Under the pieces are notes generated by a model. It was not told the DNA's origin and made no database searches. It saw only the letters and a list, made by a program, of their open reading frames with translations. A DNA stretch of 30,999 nt from JBEEJL01 sp043744215 (GTDB lineage: Bacteria; Pseudomonadota; Gammaproteobacteria; Burkholderiales; JBEEJL01), in the NCBI GenBank assembly GCA_043744215.1, contig JAYTVC010000010.1, forward strand, positions 1 through 30,999, in the 5' to 3' direction. The translations under genes were made by a program, and so were the position numbers. Below are positions 16,814 through 24,354 of the stretch, piece by piece. Position 1 is the first letter of the stretch. Each line of letters opens with the position of its first letter.

Positions 16814-17713
16814 ATGGCCACCCAATCGCCCGTCAAACACCGTACCGCCCTCATCGACCGCACCGCCATCAGCCCCTACACCAGATATTGTGATGGCTAT
16901 TCCCGACCAGGCCACATCGGCAATGGCTATGTTTCTGTGCTGAAAGTATCCACCGGGATTGTGCAGAAAACCGATGACTTTCTGCTCGACGGCATCGTCG
17001 CCTATGACCGTGCCGAAGCCAATGATGCTTACATCGGCCAGATCAATATGGAAACCGCCTCGTCGTTTTGCGGTGTAGCAGGGCAAGTGTGGGGCTACGA
17101 TCTCGCTACCGCCGACGCGATTATGTACGGCACGGAAAAACCGCTGTTCACCGCCAAACAATATGACGGCTCGCTTTTGCCTGTGTACGACGCGCAACCC
17201 CTGCTCGATGCCGGTGTTGCATTGTTCGGCACACAAACGCAACGCAGATTTCCACCTGCACCGGGTGCCCACGTTATCTGCGCCAACAAAAGCGTTACGG
17301 CCATCCGCCCGGTGAATATCCCGCCCAATTATGTATTTCAAGATGACGAAGGATACGGCGTATGGTGTTTCATCGCGCTCTCGATCACGCGTGACCGCGA
17401 TAATTCGGCCGACCTGTTTATCGAAGATGCAGGCATCTGGACGACGAACGCCAACCCGGCGGATCTCAACACCTACTTGCAACAACACCGCAATGCCGTG
17501 GTGTGGTCCATTGTTGCCTGCGGACAGAACCAAAGCGTCTTGTATGAACGCACCTATGTCAGCTACCGTTACGTTATCATGCCGCCTGGACAAGTTGGCA
17601 CCGCACTCACCTGCGCGCCTTATGTCAGCCTCGCGCAAAATGCCATTCCCGCGCAGGGCTTCAATGCATTGAATAACATGACATTGTCGCAGTGGCTAAA
17701 TCAAGTGAAATAA
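16814..17713 (+). CDS. hdcA: Pyruvoyl-dependent histidine decarboxylase proenzyme
   Basis: Decarboxylates histidine to histamine using a self-made pyruvoyl group instead of PLP. The 299-residue chain matches the Lactobacillus-type proenzyme by recall: AISPYTRYCDGY, RPGHIGNGYV, LLDGIVAYDRAEANDAYIGQ, then INMETASSFCGV with the autocleavage pair S83-S84, giving a beta chain of about 83 residues and an alpha chain starting with pyruvoyl from S84. Y64-D65 and E204 (LFIEDAGIW) match the active-site Tyr-Asp and Glu of the known enzyme, and APGAHVICANKS and YGVWCFIALS are family segments. AAGGA precedes the ATG. No histidine/histamine antiporter of the usual type is adjacent; the divergent NCS1 permease is the only neighbouring transporter. 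This enzyme class is best known from Gram-positive bacteria. Confidence 0.92.
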   Translation: MATQSPVKHRTALIDRTAISPYTRYCDGYSRPGHIGNGYVSVLKVSTGIVQKTDDFLLDGIVAYDRAEANDAYIGQINMETASSFCGVAGQVWGYDLATADAIMYGTEKPLFTAKQYDGSLLPVYDAQPLLDAGVALFGTQTQRRFPPAPGAHVICANKSVTAIRPVNIPPNYVFQDDEGYGVWCFIALSITRDRDNSADLFIEDAGIWTTNANPADLNTYLQQHRNAVVWSIVACGQNQSVLYERTYVSYRYVIMPPGQVGTALTCAPYVSLAQNAIPAQGFNALNNMTLSQWLNQVK

Positions 17714-18023
17714 ATTATCTAAAATGACAGCCACCTAGCCTGACGTTGCACCAGGTTTGCCGGCACAATTCGGCAGCCGTTCGAGTTACCGCTTTCATTC
17801 CACCATGTGCTGTTTCTTACGCACAAAATGTTGCCCGCGTCGTCGTTAACGTCTCGTCGTTAACGTCGGTATCAAACCTTACTGCTCATCGGCTCCCCAA
17901 GCAAAGGCGTTGCGGATAGACCATTCGGCCTGGCCATTTGGCCTATTTACGGCATACCGTTTTAATTGAATAATTGCCGCAATCATTGAGGGCGATTGCA
18001 TAGATAGCCATTTTCTCTCTCGG
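17714..18023. other. 310-base intergenic region with a 14-bp tandem duplication
   Basis: No convincing gene is seen between the histidine decarboxylase stop and the heptamer array. It contains a perfect 14-bp tandem duplication, TCGTCGTTAACGTC at 17840-17853 and 17854-17867, each copy holding the palindrome CGTTAACG. No clear intrinsic terminator for the decarboxylase gene was found. Confidence 0.6.
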
Positions 18024-18051
18024 TTTGCTATTTGCTATTTGCTATTTGCTG
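18024..18051. repeat. Heptanucleotide TTTGCTA array (about 3.9 copies)
   Basis: TTTGCTA occurs at 18024, 18031 and 18038, with a fourth unit TTTGCTG from 18045. The repeat runs into the region just upstream of the Pat-like acetyltransferase gene. A 10-bp inverted repeat, ATTTGCTGAT (18044-18053) and ATCAGCAAAT (18077-18086), overlaps its end. Because 7 is not a multiple of 3, slippage would change frame or promoter spacing. Confidence 0.85.
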
Positions 18052-18120
18052 ATGCGGCCACATTCGCCTGCTGAAGATCAGCAAATAAAATCACGTAGTA
18101 AAAAATGCGGCAAGAAAAAT

Positions 18121-18849
18121 ATGAAAAATCAGGATGCGTCATCAGGAAGTCGATATTTTCAAAATAACCCTCCGCAGTCGGAGTCACGCAGACACGCCAC
18201 CGACCGGCGAAGGACGGGACAAAATTTGCTGCCCGGCACCGGTTATCCCACTTCACTCATCGACGTCTGGCATGTGAAAAACGGCACCCGGCTCACCATT
18301 CGGCCCGTGCTGCCGCAAGACGGTGCGTTGCTCGGAAAAATGATTCAAGGCTTGTCGCCAGAGACCCGCCACAACCGTTTCCATGGCGCGGTGAATGGTT
18401 TATCGGCTGAGGCATTGCGCCAGATGAGCTGCGTGGACTATCTGCACCATCTGGCATTCGTCATTACCACTTGTGACACCCATCAGGAACGGGTGGTGGC
18501 CGACGCGCGCTATTTCGTCGATGCGCAAGGAGACAGCGCGGAGTTTGCAATTGTGGTGGACGATGGCTGGCAGCGCATGGGATTGGGCGAACGTGCCATG
18601 CAAACCCTGGTGCAGGCGGCGGATTTGCAGGGTCTTTCGTGGCTGCATGGCAGTGTGTTGAGCGGTAATGCGTCCATGTTATCGCTGATGCAACGCTGTC
18701 AGTTTTGTGCCAGAGAGGATCGTGGCAACGACAATCTGGTGTGCGTGGAAAAACACTTAGGCCAATGCCCGGCCATCGGCCGTTCAATTTTCGAACGCTA
18801 TTTATCTTCGCGCTGGTTGAGCGTATGTCGATCTTTCACCCGCAGTTGA
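18121..18849 (+). CDS. Pat-like GNAT acetyltransferase
   Basis: Predicted GNAT enzyme of 242 residues, similar to the acetyltransferase domain of protein lysine acetylases such as Pat/YfiQ. The segment TRLTIRPVLPQDGALL...LSPETRHNRFHGAV is characteristic, and the acetyl-CoA loop is VVDDGWQRMGLGERAM (QRMGLG at 151-156). The N-terminal 45 residues are polar and basic. The start is uncertain: the frame stays open to an ATG at 18052 and a TTG at 18025, the latter inside a heptamer repeat, and none has a good ribosome site. It ends 14 bases before the patatin-like gene, so the two form an operon. The last about 35 residues extend past the usual GNAT fold. Confidence 0.82.
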   Translation: MKNQDASSGSRYFQNNPPQSESRRHATDRRRTGQNLLPGTGYPTSLIDVWHVKNGTRLTIRPVLPQDGALLGKMIQGLSPETRHNRFHGAVNGLSAEALRQMSCVDYLHHLAFVITTCDTHQERVVADARYFVDAQGDSAEFAIVVDDGWQRMGLGERAMQTLVQAADLQGLSWLHGSVLSGNASMLSLMQRCQFCAREDRGNDNLVCVEKHLGQCPAIGRSIFERYLSSRWLSVCRSFTRS

Positions 18850-18863
18850 ACCGGGAGTATTTC

Positions 18864-19811
18864 ATGACCTGTGAAACCATTAAACCCCGTTTTGCAATCG
18901 TATTGGGCAGTGGCGGTGTGCGCAGTATCGCGGCACTGGGTATGGCCGAAGTTTTATGGCGCGAAGGTTTGCGGCCCGACCTCATCGTCGGTTGCAGCGC
19001 AGGCGCCATGTTCGGCGCGTTGATTGCATCGGGACACGACGCCAAAGAAGCGGTGCGCATATCCACAACCCTGTGGTCGCCCGAAGCCACTCGCCAGCAT
19101 CGCTGGCTGGCCGTGGCGCAGATGTTGTTTCCGCGCATGGGCAGTTTCGATGCCGATTTTTCATTGCGTGAAGACCAGATGATTTTACATTGTCTGCATC
19201 AGGCTTTTGGCGATTCGCGGTTAGAAAGTTTACCCCTGTCATTACGTGTGACGGCGACCGACGCGAACACCGGCGATACCGTTGTTTTGCGCCACGGCAG
19301 TGTGGTCGACGCATTGCGTGCCAGCATCGCTTTGCCGTTCATGTTCAAGCCGATGAAAATCGACGGCGTGCGATTGATAGATGGATTTACTTCCGACCCA
19401 TTACCCGTCAGCGCAGCAGCCGATGCGCAATGTGTGGTGGCGCTGGGTTTTCCTTTTCCCATGCCCCGACGCATCAATACGCCGTCGCGCCTGCTGGCAC
19501 AAGTCACGTCGGCGATGACCAATAATTTAATGCAGGCGCGCCTGGCTTATGCGCGAGCCTCGGGCATGCGCCTGGTCGAAATTTCGCCCACGCTGGATCG
19601 GCGCGTCGGTTTGTTCGATACCGAGGCCATGACCTACCTTGTGGAAGTAGGGCGTCGCGCGACGGAAGAAAAATTACCCGATATTATTAAAATGCTGGAG
19701 TCATCGACGAATGATGCAGAAATTGAACACGACACCTCAGTTAAAAAACTGTTTAAAATCAATGAGTTAATTAATATCTCGTTCGGGCGATTAACGGTGG
19801 CAGAAATCTGA
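18864..19811 (+). CDS. Patatin-like phospholipase (RssA-like)
   Basis: Predicted serine lipid acyl hydrolase of 315 residues. It carries the oxyanion loop GSGGVR (15-20), the nucleophile elbow GCSAG (43-47, S45) and the catalytic aspartate D173 in RLIDGF, the Ser-Asp dyad of patatins. The length and compact domain resemble E. coli RssA rather than large secreted toxins, and no signal peptide is visible, so it is probably cytosolic or peripheral. GGGAG 8 bases before the ATG supports the start. It follows the acetyltransferase gene by 14 bases. Substrate unknown. Confidence 0.9.
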   Translation: MTCETIKPRFAIVLGSGGVRSIAALGMAEVLWREGLRPDLIVGCSAGAMFGALIASGHDAKEAVRISTTLWSPEATRQHRWLAVAQMLFPRMGSFDADFSLREDQMILHCLHQAFGDSRLESLPLSLRVTATDANTGDTVVLRHGSVVDALRASIALPFMFKPMKIDGVRLIDGFTSDPLPVSAAADAQCVVALGFPFPMPRRINTPSRLLAQVTSAMTNNLMQARLAYARASGMRLVEISPTLDRRVGLFDTEAMTYLVEVGRRATEEKLPDIIKMLESSTNDAEIEHDTSVKKLFKINELINISFGRLTVAEI

Positions 19812-19835
19812 TCGGATAACTTGTCGTGGACTCAA

Positions 19836-19907
19836 AATAAATCGCCGAAGCGATGACTCGAATAAATCGACGAAGCGGCGCGAAAAATAATAGGTGTGAA
19901 AAATAAT
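19836..19907. repeat. Short direct repeats between convergent genes
   Basis: AATAAATCGCCGAAGCG (19836-19852) recurs with one mismatch at 19861-19877. GAAAAATAAT follows at 19882-19891 and 19898-19907. They fill the gap between the patatin and cyclase stop codons; the first units can form small GCGA/TCGC hairpins and may help termination. Confidence 0.6.
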
Positions 19908-19918
19908 GCGCGAAAAAT

Positions 19919-22900
19919 TTATTGTGCGCGCAGAACCTGCGCGGGGACAGGATTCAATGTGTCCAATAATGCCTTCGCATCGTGGAGATCGCGGGTGTCG
20001 AAGCCTTCCGTAAACCAGTGGTAAACCGGCGCGAGTAGTGCGCGCGCCGGTTCCGGCTTGCCTTGTTTTTGCCATAACTGCGCAAGACTGGTTGCAGTTC
20101 GCAATTCCCATGATTTTGCGTGTTGTTTCTGTGCCCATTTGATTGAGGCAAGAAAATATTTTTCTGCGGCACGGTCGTCATCCTTCAGTGTGAGCATCCA
20201 TCCCTTGAGGCGGAGTATTTCGGCGTAGTGGCTTTTTTCCTGCCATCCGGGCATCTCAATCTGGGCAATCTGCTCGTCGATTAAACGAAGCGCGCCATCC
20301 ACGTCGCCCGTTAATGCCAGGCCTTCCGCCAACACGGATTTCATGTAGGCGTAATTTTTGCCGCCACTTTGGTCCCACAGCGACACGCCGGTTTGCAGCA
20401 GCGGAATGCCCGCTTCCGCTTCGCCGCTTTGAATGGCGGCCATGCCGTAAAAGCAGGGCGCCAGCACGTTCCAGATAAACGGCACGCCGTGTTCCCGGGC
20501 CACCCGTTCTCCCTCGGCGATGTGCTGGCGCAGCCGTTCGGTTTCCCGTCGATATAAAAACATCGTAGCCCCCGTGGTCAATGTCCAACCGAGGTCGAAA
20601 GGATGATTGCGTTCGCGCGCGTGGTCATCTTTCATATCGCTGATTTGCGCGGCCTGGTCGGGATAGCCCAGCATCCAGGTGGCGTGCGCGGCGAAAACGC
20701 CCATCAATGTTTTAGGATCATGGTTGAGCAGGTCGGCCAGATGCCGGTGCCGCTTGGCGTCGTAAAGGGCAAATACGGTGTCTGCATGTTGGCGCGATTT
20801 TTCCAGTTCGCCCAGCCAGAAGTAATTGTCCGCCGCCGCCATGTGCGAGGCGAGAATCAGGTCCGGGTCTTTCGTGACCTCGGCGGTGTGCAGCATTTGC
20901 TTGACCCAATCGAGCGCTTCCGCCGCACGGCCCACGCATAAAACGTTGATCCACAAACCCCACAGGATGGGCAGCAGCGCGTCATTCCGTTGTAGCGATT
21001 TTGCCAGCGGCAGCGCCGGATGAAAGCTCACCCACACTTCCGGTGCGGCCCAACCCTTGTAGGCCATCCATGCCTGCCCGAGCAGGCAGCGGATAGCCAG
21101 TTCGCTGGCGCCATGCTCATTCGAGGCGGGCAGTGTGGCGAGTGCTTCCAGTCCCCGGTTCAAATGGGCGATGGTTTCGGGTAATGCAGTTCGCTTGAGC
21201 GCGAGTTCTCCTGCTTTTTGCCACAACGGAATGGCGGCTTCCACTTCTCCTGCGGCGGTCAAGTGATGGGCGAGTACCTCCGGTTCGGTCTCTTTCACTT
21301 TTGGAAACCGCACCTCGATCACCCGCGCGAGGCGGGTGTGCAATGCCTGGCGGCGGCTTTTAAGCAGTGAATCGTAAGCCGCATCCTGTACCAGCGCATG
21401 TTTGAATGTGTAGGTCGCATGCGGCGGATAGCCGTGGCGAAAGGCAAGCCCCGATTCGGTCAATTGGTCGAGCGCGGCATCGAGTGCCTCCGCTTCCATG
21501 GGCGACACTGCCGCAATGAGCTCATAACTGAATTCGCGCCCGATGGCCGCGCCGATTTGCGCGATTTCCTTGGCGGGCAAAAACCGATCCAGACGCGCCA
21601 TCAATGAATCGCGCAACGTGGCGGGAATCGTCACGCTGCGGCTGGTGCCTGCATAGTCGTAGCGGTCTGCCAGCTCTTTAAGTTCACCAGATTCCAGAAT
21701 GGCCTTGGTCAGTTCTTCCACAAACAGCGGCACGCCGTCCGTTTTTGCAATGATACGGTCGGCAAGATCGGCAGGAAACAGTTTGCCGCCGGTGAGTTTG
21801 GACACCATGGCACTGCTTTGTGCGCGCGTGAGTTTGGTAAGGTTCAGGCTCGTGATGTGGCCGTTGCCGTGCCATGGTGCCTGAAACTCGGGGCGGTGAG
21901 TAATGACCGCCAGTAAAGGCATGCGCCGGATGCGTTCGCACAACAGGTCCAGCACTTCGAGGCTGGTGGCGTCGGCCCAGTGGGCGTCTTCAAACAGCAT
22001 CACAGTGGGTTGTTTTCTGGCTGCGGCCTCGATCATATCCAACATGGCGCGCAGGGTTTCGTCCTTGTATTTTTGCGGCGTGATGGGTAACGGGCCATAG
22101 CGGGCTCCGGTGGGCAACGACAACATGGATGCGACGAAGCGGACATCGGTCAGGGGCCGGCCATGGGTCGTGACAAACAGGTTTTCCAGCTTATCGAGTT
22201 TAGAATCGATGGCTTCGTCGTGAGTAAAACCCAGCACATGCTCCAGGTTATCAATGGCCGGATAAAGCGTGCTGTTGACGTAATACGGCGAGCACTGAAA
22301 GCGTAGAGTATTTGTTCCCTGAATTTCCAGGCGTTCCTTCAGCGTATTCAAGATGCGGCTTTTGCCGATGCCCGGTTCACCGGATAACAGTACCACCTGG
22401 CCTTCGCCTTCCTGCGCCAGATGCCAGCGGTCGAGCAGCAAACCGATTTCCTGTTCGCGTCCCACTAGCGGTGTGACCAGCCCTTGGGTGGCCGCTTCAA
22501 AACGGCTGGCGGCCGCGCCGAGTTTGATCACGCGCCACGCGCGGGCAGGTTCGGCCATGCCTTTGAGTGCGTACTCCCCCAGATCGGCCAGCTCAAACGC
22601 ATTGCCGACCAATCGACGCGTTTGGGCCGCAACGACTATCTGATCGGCAGCAGCCAGCCCCTGCAATCGTGCGGCGAGATTGGGCGTGGTGCCGATGGCG
22701 AGTTTTGATTGATCTCCCTGGCCGGTTTGTTCACCCACCACGACGGGGCCGGTGGCAATGCCGATGCGCACCGCCAGGCGCTCGCGGCTGGAAACTGCTG
22801 GCATCGCTTCGACAATATCCAGCGCCGCGCGGATAGAACGCTCGGCATCATCTTCATGGGCCGATGGCCAACCGAAATACGTGAGAATGCCGTCGCCCAC

Positions 22901-23311
22901 ATAACGGGCAACGAATCCCTGATAACGCTGAATGATCTCACCGCATTGAGTTCGATACGCGTGCAACAAATCGCGTAATTCTTCCGGGTCGAGCTTTTCG
23001 CTTAACGCTGTTGAGCCGACCAGATCGCAAAACATCACCGTGAGTTGGCGGCGTTCTCCGCCTGATAATTCCGCAGCGGCGGCGGACGCGTCGTGCGCAA
23101 AAGCCGTGGCGCCGCCGGCCATCATGCCCTGGCCATTCAGCCCGACGACCGCTTGCAACAGGCGCTTGCGGTCGCCCAAGGCCAGGCCGAGTTCGCGCAG
23201 GTCGTTTTCCCTCAGCGAGCGAACGACATCGAAGTCAATTTTGTTGTCGGAAAAAACAGCTGCATATTGTCGCAGGCCATTTTCAGTGAGCCATTGGTCG
23301 AACGACTGCAA
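19919..23311 (-). CDS. SAM-class III nucleotide cyclase-AAA ATPase-TPR protein
   Basis: A 1130-residue multidomain signalling protein. Residues 1-60 form a SAM domain (FDQWLTENGLRQYAAVF, LRELGLALGDRKRLLQAV). Residues about 88-265 are a class III cyclase with metal aspartates D96 (MFCDLVGST) and D140 (YVGDG), and the transition-state pair N211/R215 (TTPNLAARLQ). The usual substrate-selecting lysine is replaced by R136. An AAA_16-type ATPase follows, with Walker A GEPGIGKS (311-318) and a Walker B-like LFEDAHW; TPR-type helices fill the C-terminal half. Such proteins are thought to make cAMP under control of the ATPase/TPR part; the true product is not provable here. It starts at TTG 23311 after GGGGGA. 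It is divergent from the small secreted-protein gene at 23584. Confidence 0.88.
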   Translation of the reverse strand: MQSFDQWLTENGLRQYAAVFSDNKIDFDVVRSLRENDLRELGLALGDRKRLLQAVVGLNGQGMMAGGATAFAHDASAAAAELSGGERRQLTVMFCDLVGSTALSEKLDPEELRDLLHAYRTQCGEIIQRYQGFVARYVGDGILTYFGWPSAHEDDAERSIRAALDIVEAMPAVSSRERLAVRIGIATGPVVVGEQTGQGDQSKLAIGTTPNLAARLQGLAAADQIVVAAQTRRLVGNAFELADLGEYALKGMAEPARAWRVIKLGAAASRFEAATQGLVTPLVGREQEIGLLLDRWHLAQEGEGQVVLLSGEPGIGKSRILNTLKERLEIQGTNTLRFQCSPYYVNSTLYPAIDNLEHVLGFTHDEAIDSKLDKLENLFVTTHGRPLTDVRFVASMLSLPTGARYGPLPITPQKYKDETLRAMLDMIEAAARKQPTVMLFEDAHWADATSLEVLDLLCERIRRMPLLAVITHRPEFQAPWHGNGHITSLNLTKLTRAQSSAMVSKLTGGKLFPADLADRIIAKTDGVPLFVEELTKAILESGELKELADRYDYAGTSRSVTIPATLRDSLMARLDRFLPAKEIAQIGAAIGREFSYELIAAVSPMEAEALDAALDQLTESGLAFRHGYPPHATYTFKHALVQDAAYDSLLKSRRQALHTRLARVIEVRFPKVKETEPEVLAHHLTAAGEVEAAIPLWQKAGELALKRTALPETIAHLNRGLEALATLPASNEHGASELAIRCLLGQAWMAYKGWAAPEVWVSFHPALPLAKSLQRNDALLPILWGLWINVLCVGRAAEALDWVKQMLHTAEVTKDPDLILASHMAAADNYFWLGELEKSRQHADTVFALYDAKRHRHLADLLNHDPKTLMGVFAAHATWMLGYPDQAAQISDMKDDHARERNHPFDLGWTLTTGATMFLYRRETERLRQHIAEGERVAREHGVPFIWNVLAPCFYGMAAIQSGEAEAGIPLLQTGVSLWDQSGGKNYAYMKSVLAEGLALTGDVDGALRLIDEQIAQIEMPGWQEKSHYAEILRLKGWMLTLKDDDRAAEKYFLASIKWAQKQHAKSWELRTATSLAQLWQKQGKPEPARALLAPVYHWFTEGFDTRDLHDAKALLDTLNPVPAQVLRAQ

Positions 23312-23445
23312 AGTAATCCCCCAAAGCGATTGGTATTTGGACTGTTTATGTTGATTAAGTATAGGCCAGCAAAATGCAGTCGGGGCAGGAGCACATCCAG
23401 CGCTTTTTGTTTAGAGCCAGTCCAGGCGGCAGCCATTTTGGCGAG

Positions 23446-23510
23446 CGTGAATTTGTCACATCCCGACAGAGACATTGTTCCTCGTTCAGGCCATGGTCGG
23501 GGCATACAGT
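23446..23510 (+). promoter_or_regulatory. Crp-like site and promoter of the YEDFSGTH gene
   Basis: CGTGAATTTGTCACA (23446-23460, one mismatch from a perfect palindrome), 14 bases, TTGTTCCTCGT (23475-23485), 22 bases, then AGTGG (23508-23512) with a possible -10 TACAGT (23505-23510). Spacing is identical to the promoters of the two small membrane proteins. The site also lies 135 bases upstream of the divergent cyclase start, so it could affect both genes. Confidence 0.65.
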
Positions 23511-23583
23511 GGAACTGCCTGATCACCATACAACGCATGACCGATCAGCCCCAACCACGAAATCAACTAAATGGAGGTTTATC

Positions 23584-23952
23584 ATGAAAAGCAAACACAA
23601 CCGTAACCTGCTCGGATTCGCTGCCATCCTTGCTGCCCTTGCAGCCAGCCCCGCCGCCTATTCCGCTGCGTCAAACGTGAACCAGGCCTACGAAGATTTC
23701 AGCGGCACCCACTGGAGTGCGCCGGCCGTTGCGGCGGTTGCGCAAAACAAAACGATCCTGTCCGTTAATGCGGCCTATGAAGACTTTAGTGGTACCCATG
23801 GCCAAGCCCAGGCGCGGCGCGGCATGGCAGGCACAACCGGCGGCGCCGGAGAAAAAGGCGAGCCCAGCGCAAAACCCGCCACGGCGCCCGACTTGTTCCG
23901 CATTGACGGCGATGTGATGGACGGATGCAGCCACTACTTGCGCTGCAACTGA
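23584..23952 (+). CDS. Small secreted protein with two YEDFSGTH repeats
   Basis: A 122-residue protein of unknown function. It has a signal peptide (MKSKHNRNLLGFAAILAALAA..., likely end near YSA, residue 28), then two copies of VNxAYEDFSGTH (32-43 and 61-72, 29-residue period), a Gly-rich stretch with GGAGEKGEPSAKPA, and a C-terminal pair of cysteines (C115, C121; DGCSHYLRCN). GGAGG 6 bases before the ATG fixes the start. A second protein with one INDTYENYSGTH motif and a similar two-cysteine end is encoded at 28786-29118. I do not recognise the family. Its promoter matches those of the small membrane proteins at 14135 and 24176. Confidence 0.82.
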   Translation: MKSKHNRNLLGFAAILAALAASPAAYSAASNVNQAYEDFSGTHWSAPAVAAVAQNKTILSVNAAYEDFSGTHGQAQARRGMAGTTGGAGEKGEPSAKPATAPDLFRIDGDVMDGCSHYLRCN

Positions 23953-23969
23953 TCATTGATCGTGGCGCT

Positions 23970-24020
23970 CCGGCCCATCCTGCGCAAGTGTGCAGCGTGT
24001 GTACCAGTGCGATGGGCCGG
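23970..24020. terminator. Inverted repeat after the YEDFSGTH gene
   Basis: CCGGCCCATC (23970-23979) and GATGGGCCGG (24011-24020) form a perfect 10-bp stem with a 31-base loop, 17 bases after the stop. Only four T follow (24027-24030), so termination is plausible but not certain. Confidence 0.45.
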
Positions 24021-24050
24021 CAGGCGTTTTCTCACGGCGCGCCAGGTCGA

Positions 24051-24115
24051 TGTGAATAAGTCACAAGTTTTGCAGGTAATGGTTCATAGATGCACACAGA
24101 GGGACTGCGTAAAGT
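24051..24115 (+). promoter_or_regulatory. Crp-like site and promoter of small membrane protein copy 2
   Basis: TGTGAATAAGTCACA (24051-24065), 14 bases, TGGTTCATAGA (24080-24090), 22 bases, AGTGG (24113-24117) with a possible -10 TAAAGT (24110-24115). The palindrome ends 111 bases before the ATG; in copy 1 the distance is 113. The shared blocks continue downstream (GGATCG, AATGA, TCCCG), so the whole promoter region appears duplicated with the gene. Confidence 0.7.
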
Positions 24116-24175
24116 GGAGTCACTGGATCGATAAATGATTCCCGCTTAAATGAAACAACTTAACAGGAGAGCATC

Positions 24176-24307
24176 ATGGAACATACCTACGCAAATTATC
24201 AAAACGTCTCGTCCATCCAATCGGCCGTTGTATCAGCGTTCTCTATCGCTGTTGTCATATCGATTGCCATTACATTCGTCGGCGCGTTTGCCACACTGCT
24301 CGTCTAA
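24176..24307 (+). CDS. Small single-helix membrane protein, SAVV family, copy 2
   Basis: A 43-residue protein beginning MEHTYANYQNVSSIQ, followed by one hydrophobic helix with SAVVSAFSIAVV and ending TFVGAFATLLV. AGGAGA 6 bases upstream is a strong ribosome site. It is the paralogue of the 47-residue protein at 14135-14278, with most identity in the helix (S, A, V, F, T, G positions) and a matching YQ in the polar N-terminus. It is probably inserted in the inner membrane with a short polar N-terminal tail. The downstream ABM-like gene starts 47 bases later and may share its transcript. Function unknown. Confidence 0.8.
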   Translation: MEHTYANYQNVSSIQSAVVSAFSIAVVISIAITFVGAFATLLV

Positions 24308-24354
24308 AACAGCGTGTTGCCATTGATCAATTTTTTGGGGGAAGGAGAATAGTC

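Noticed and set aside
16787..17638. 283-residue frame opposite the histidine decarboxylase
   Set aside because: Antisense shadow of a well-supported gene; no ribosome site or family match.
16696..23346. Shared 13-mer TATTTGGACTGTT upstream of the decarboxylase and of the cyclase
   Set aside because: Several 13-base matches are expected by chance in a window this size, and flanking sequence does not align.
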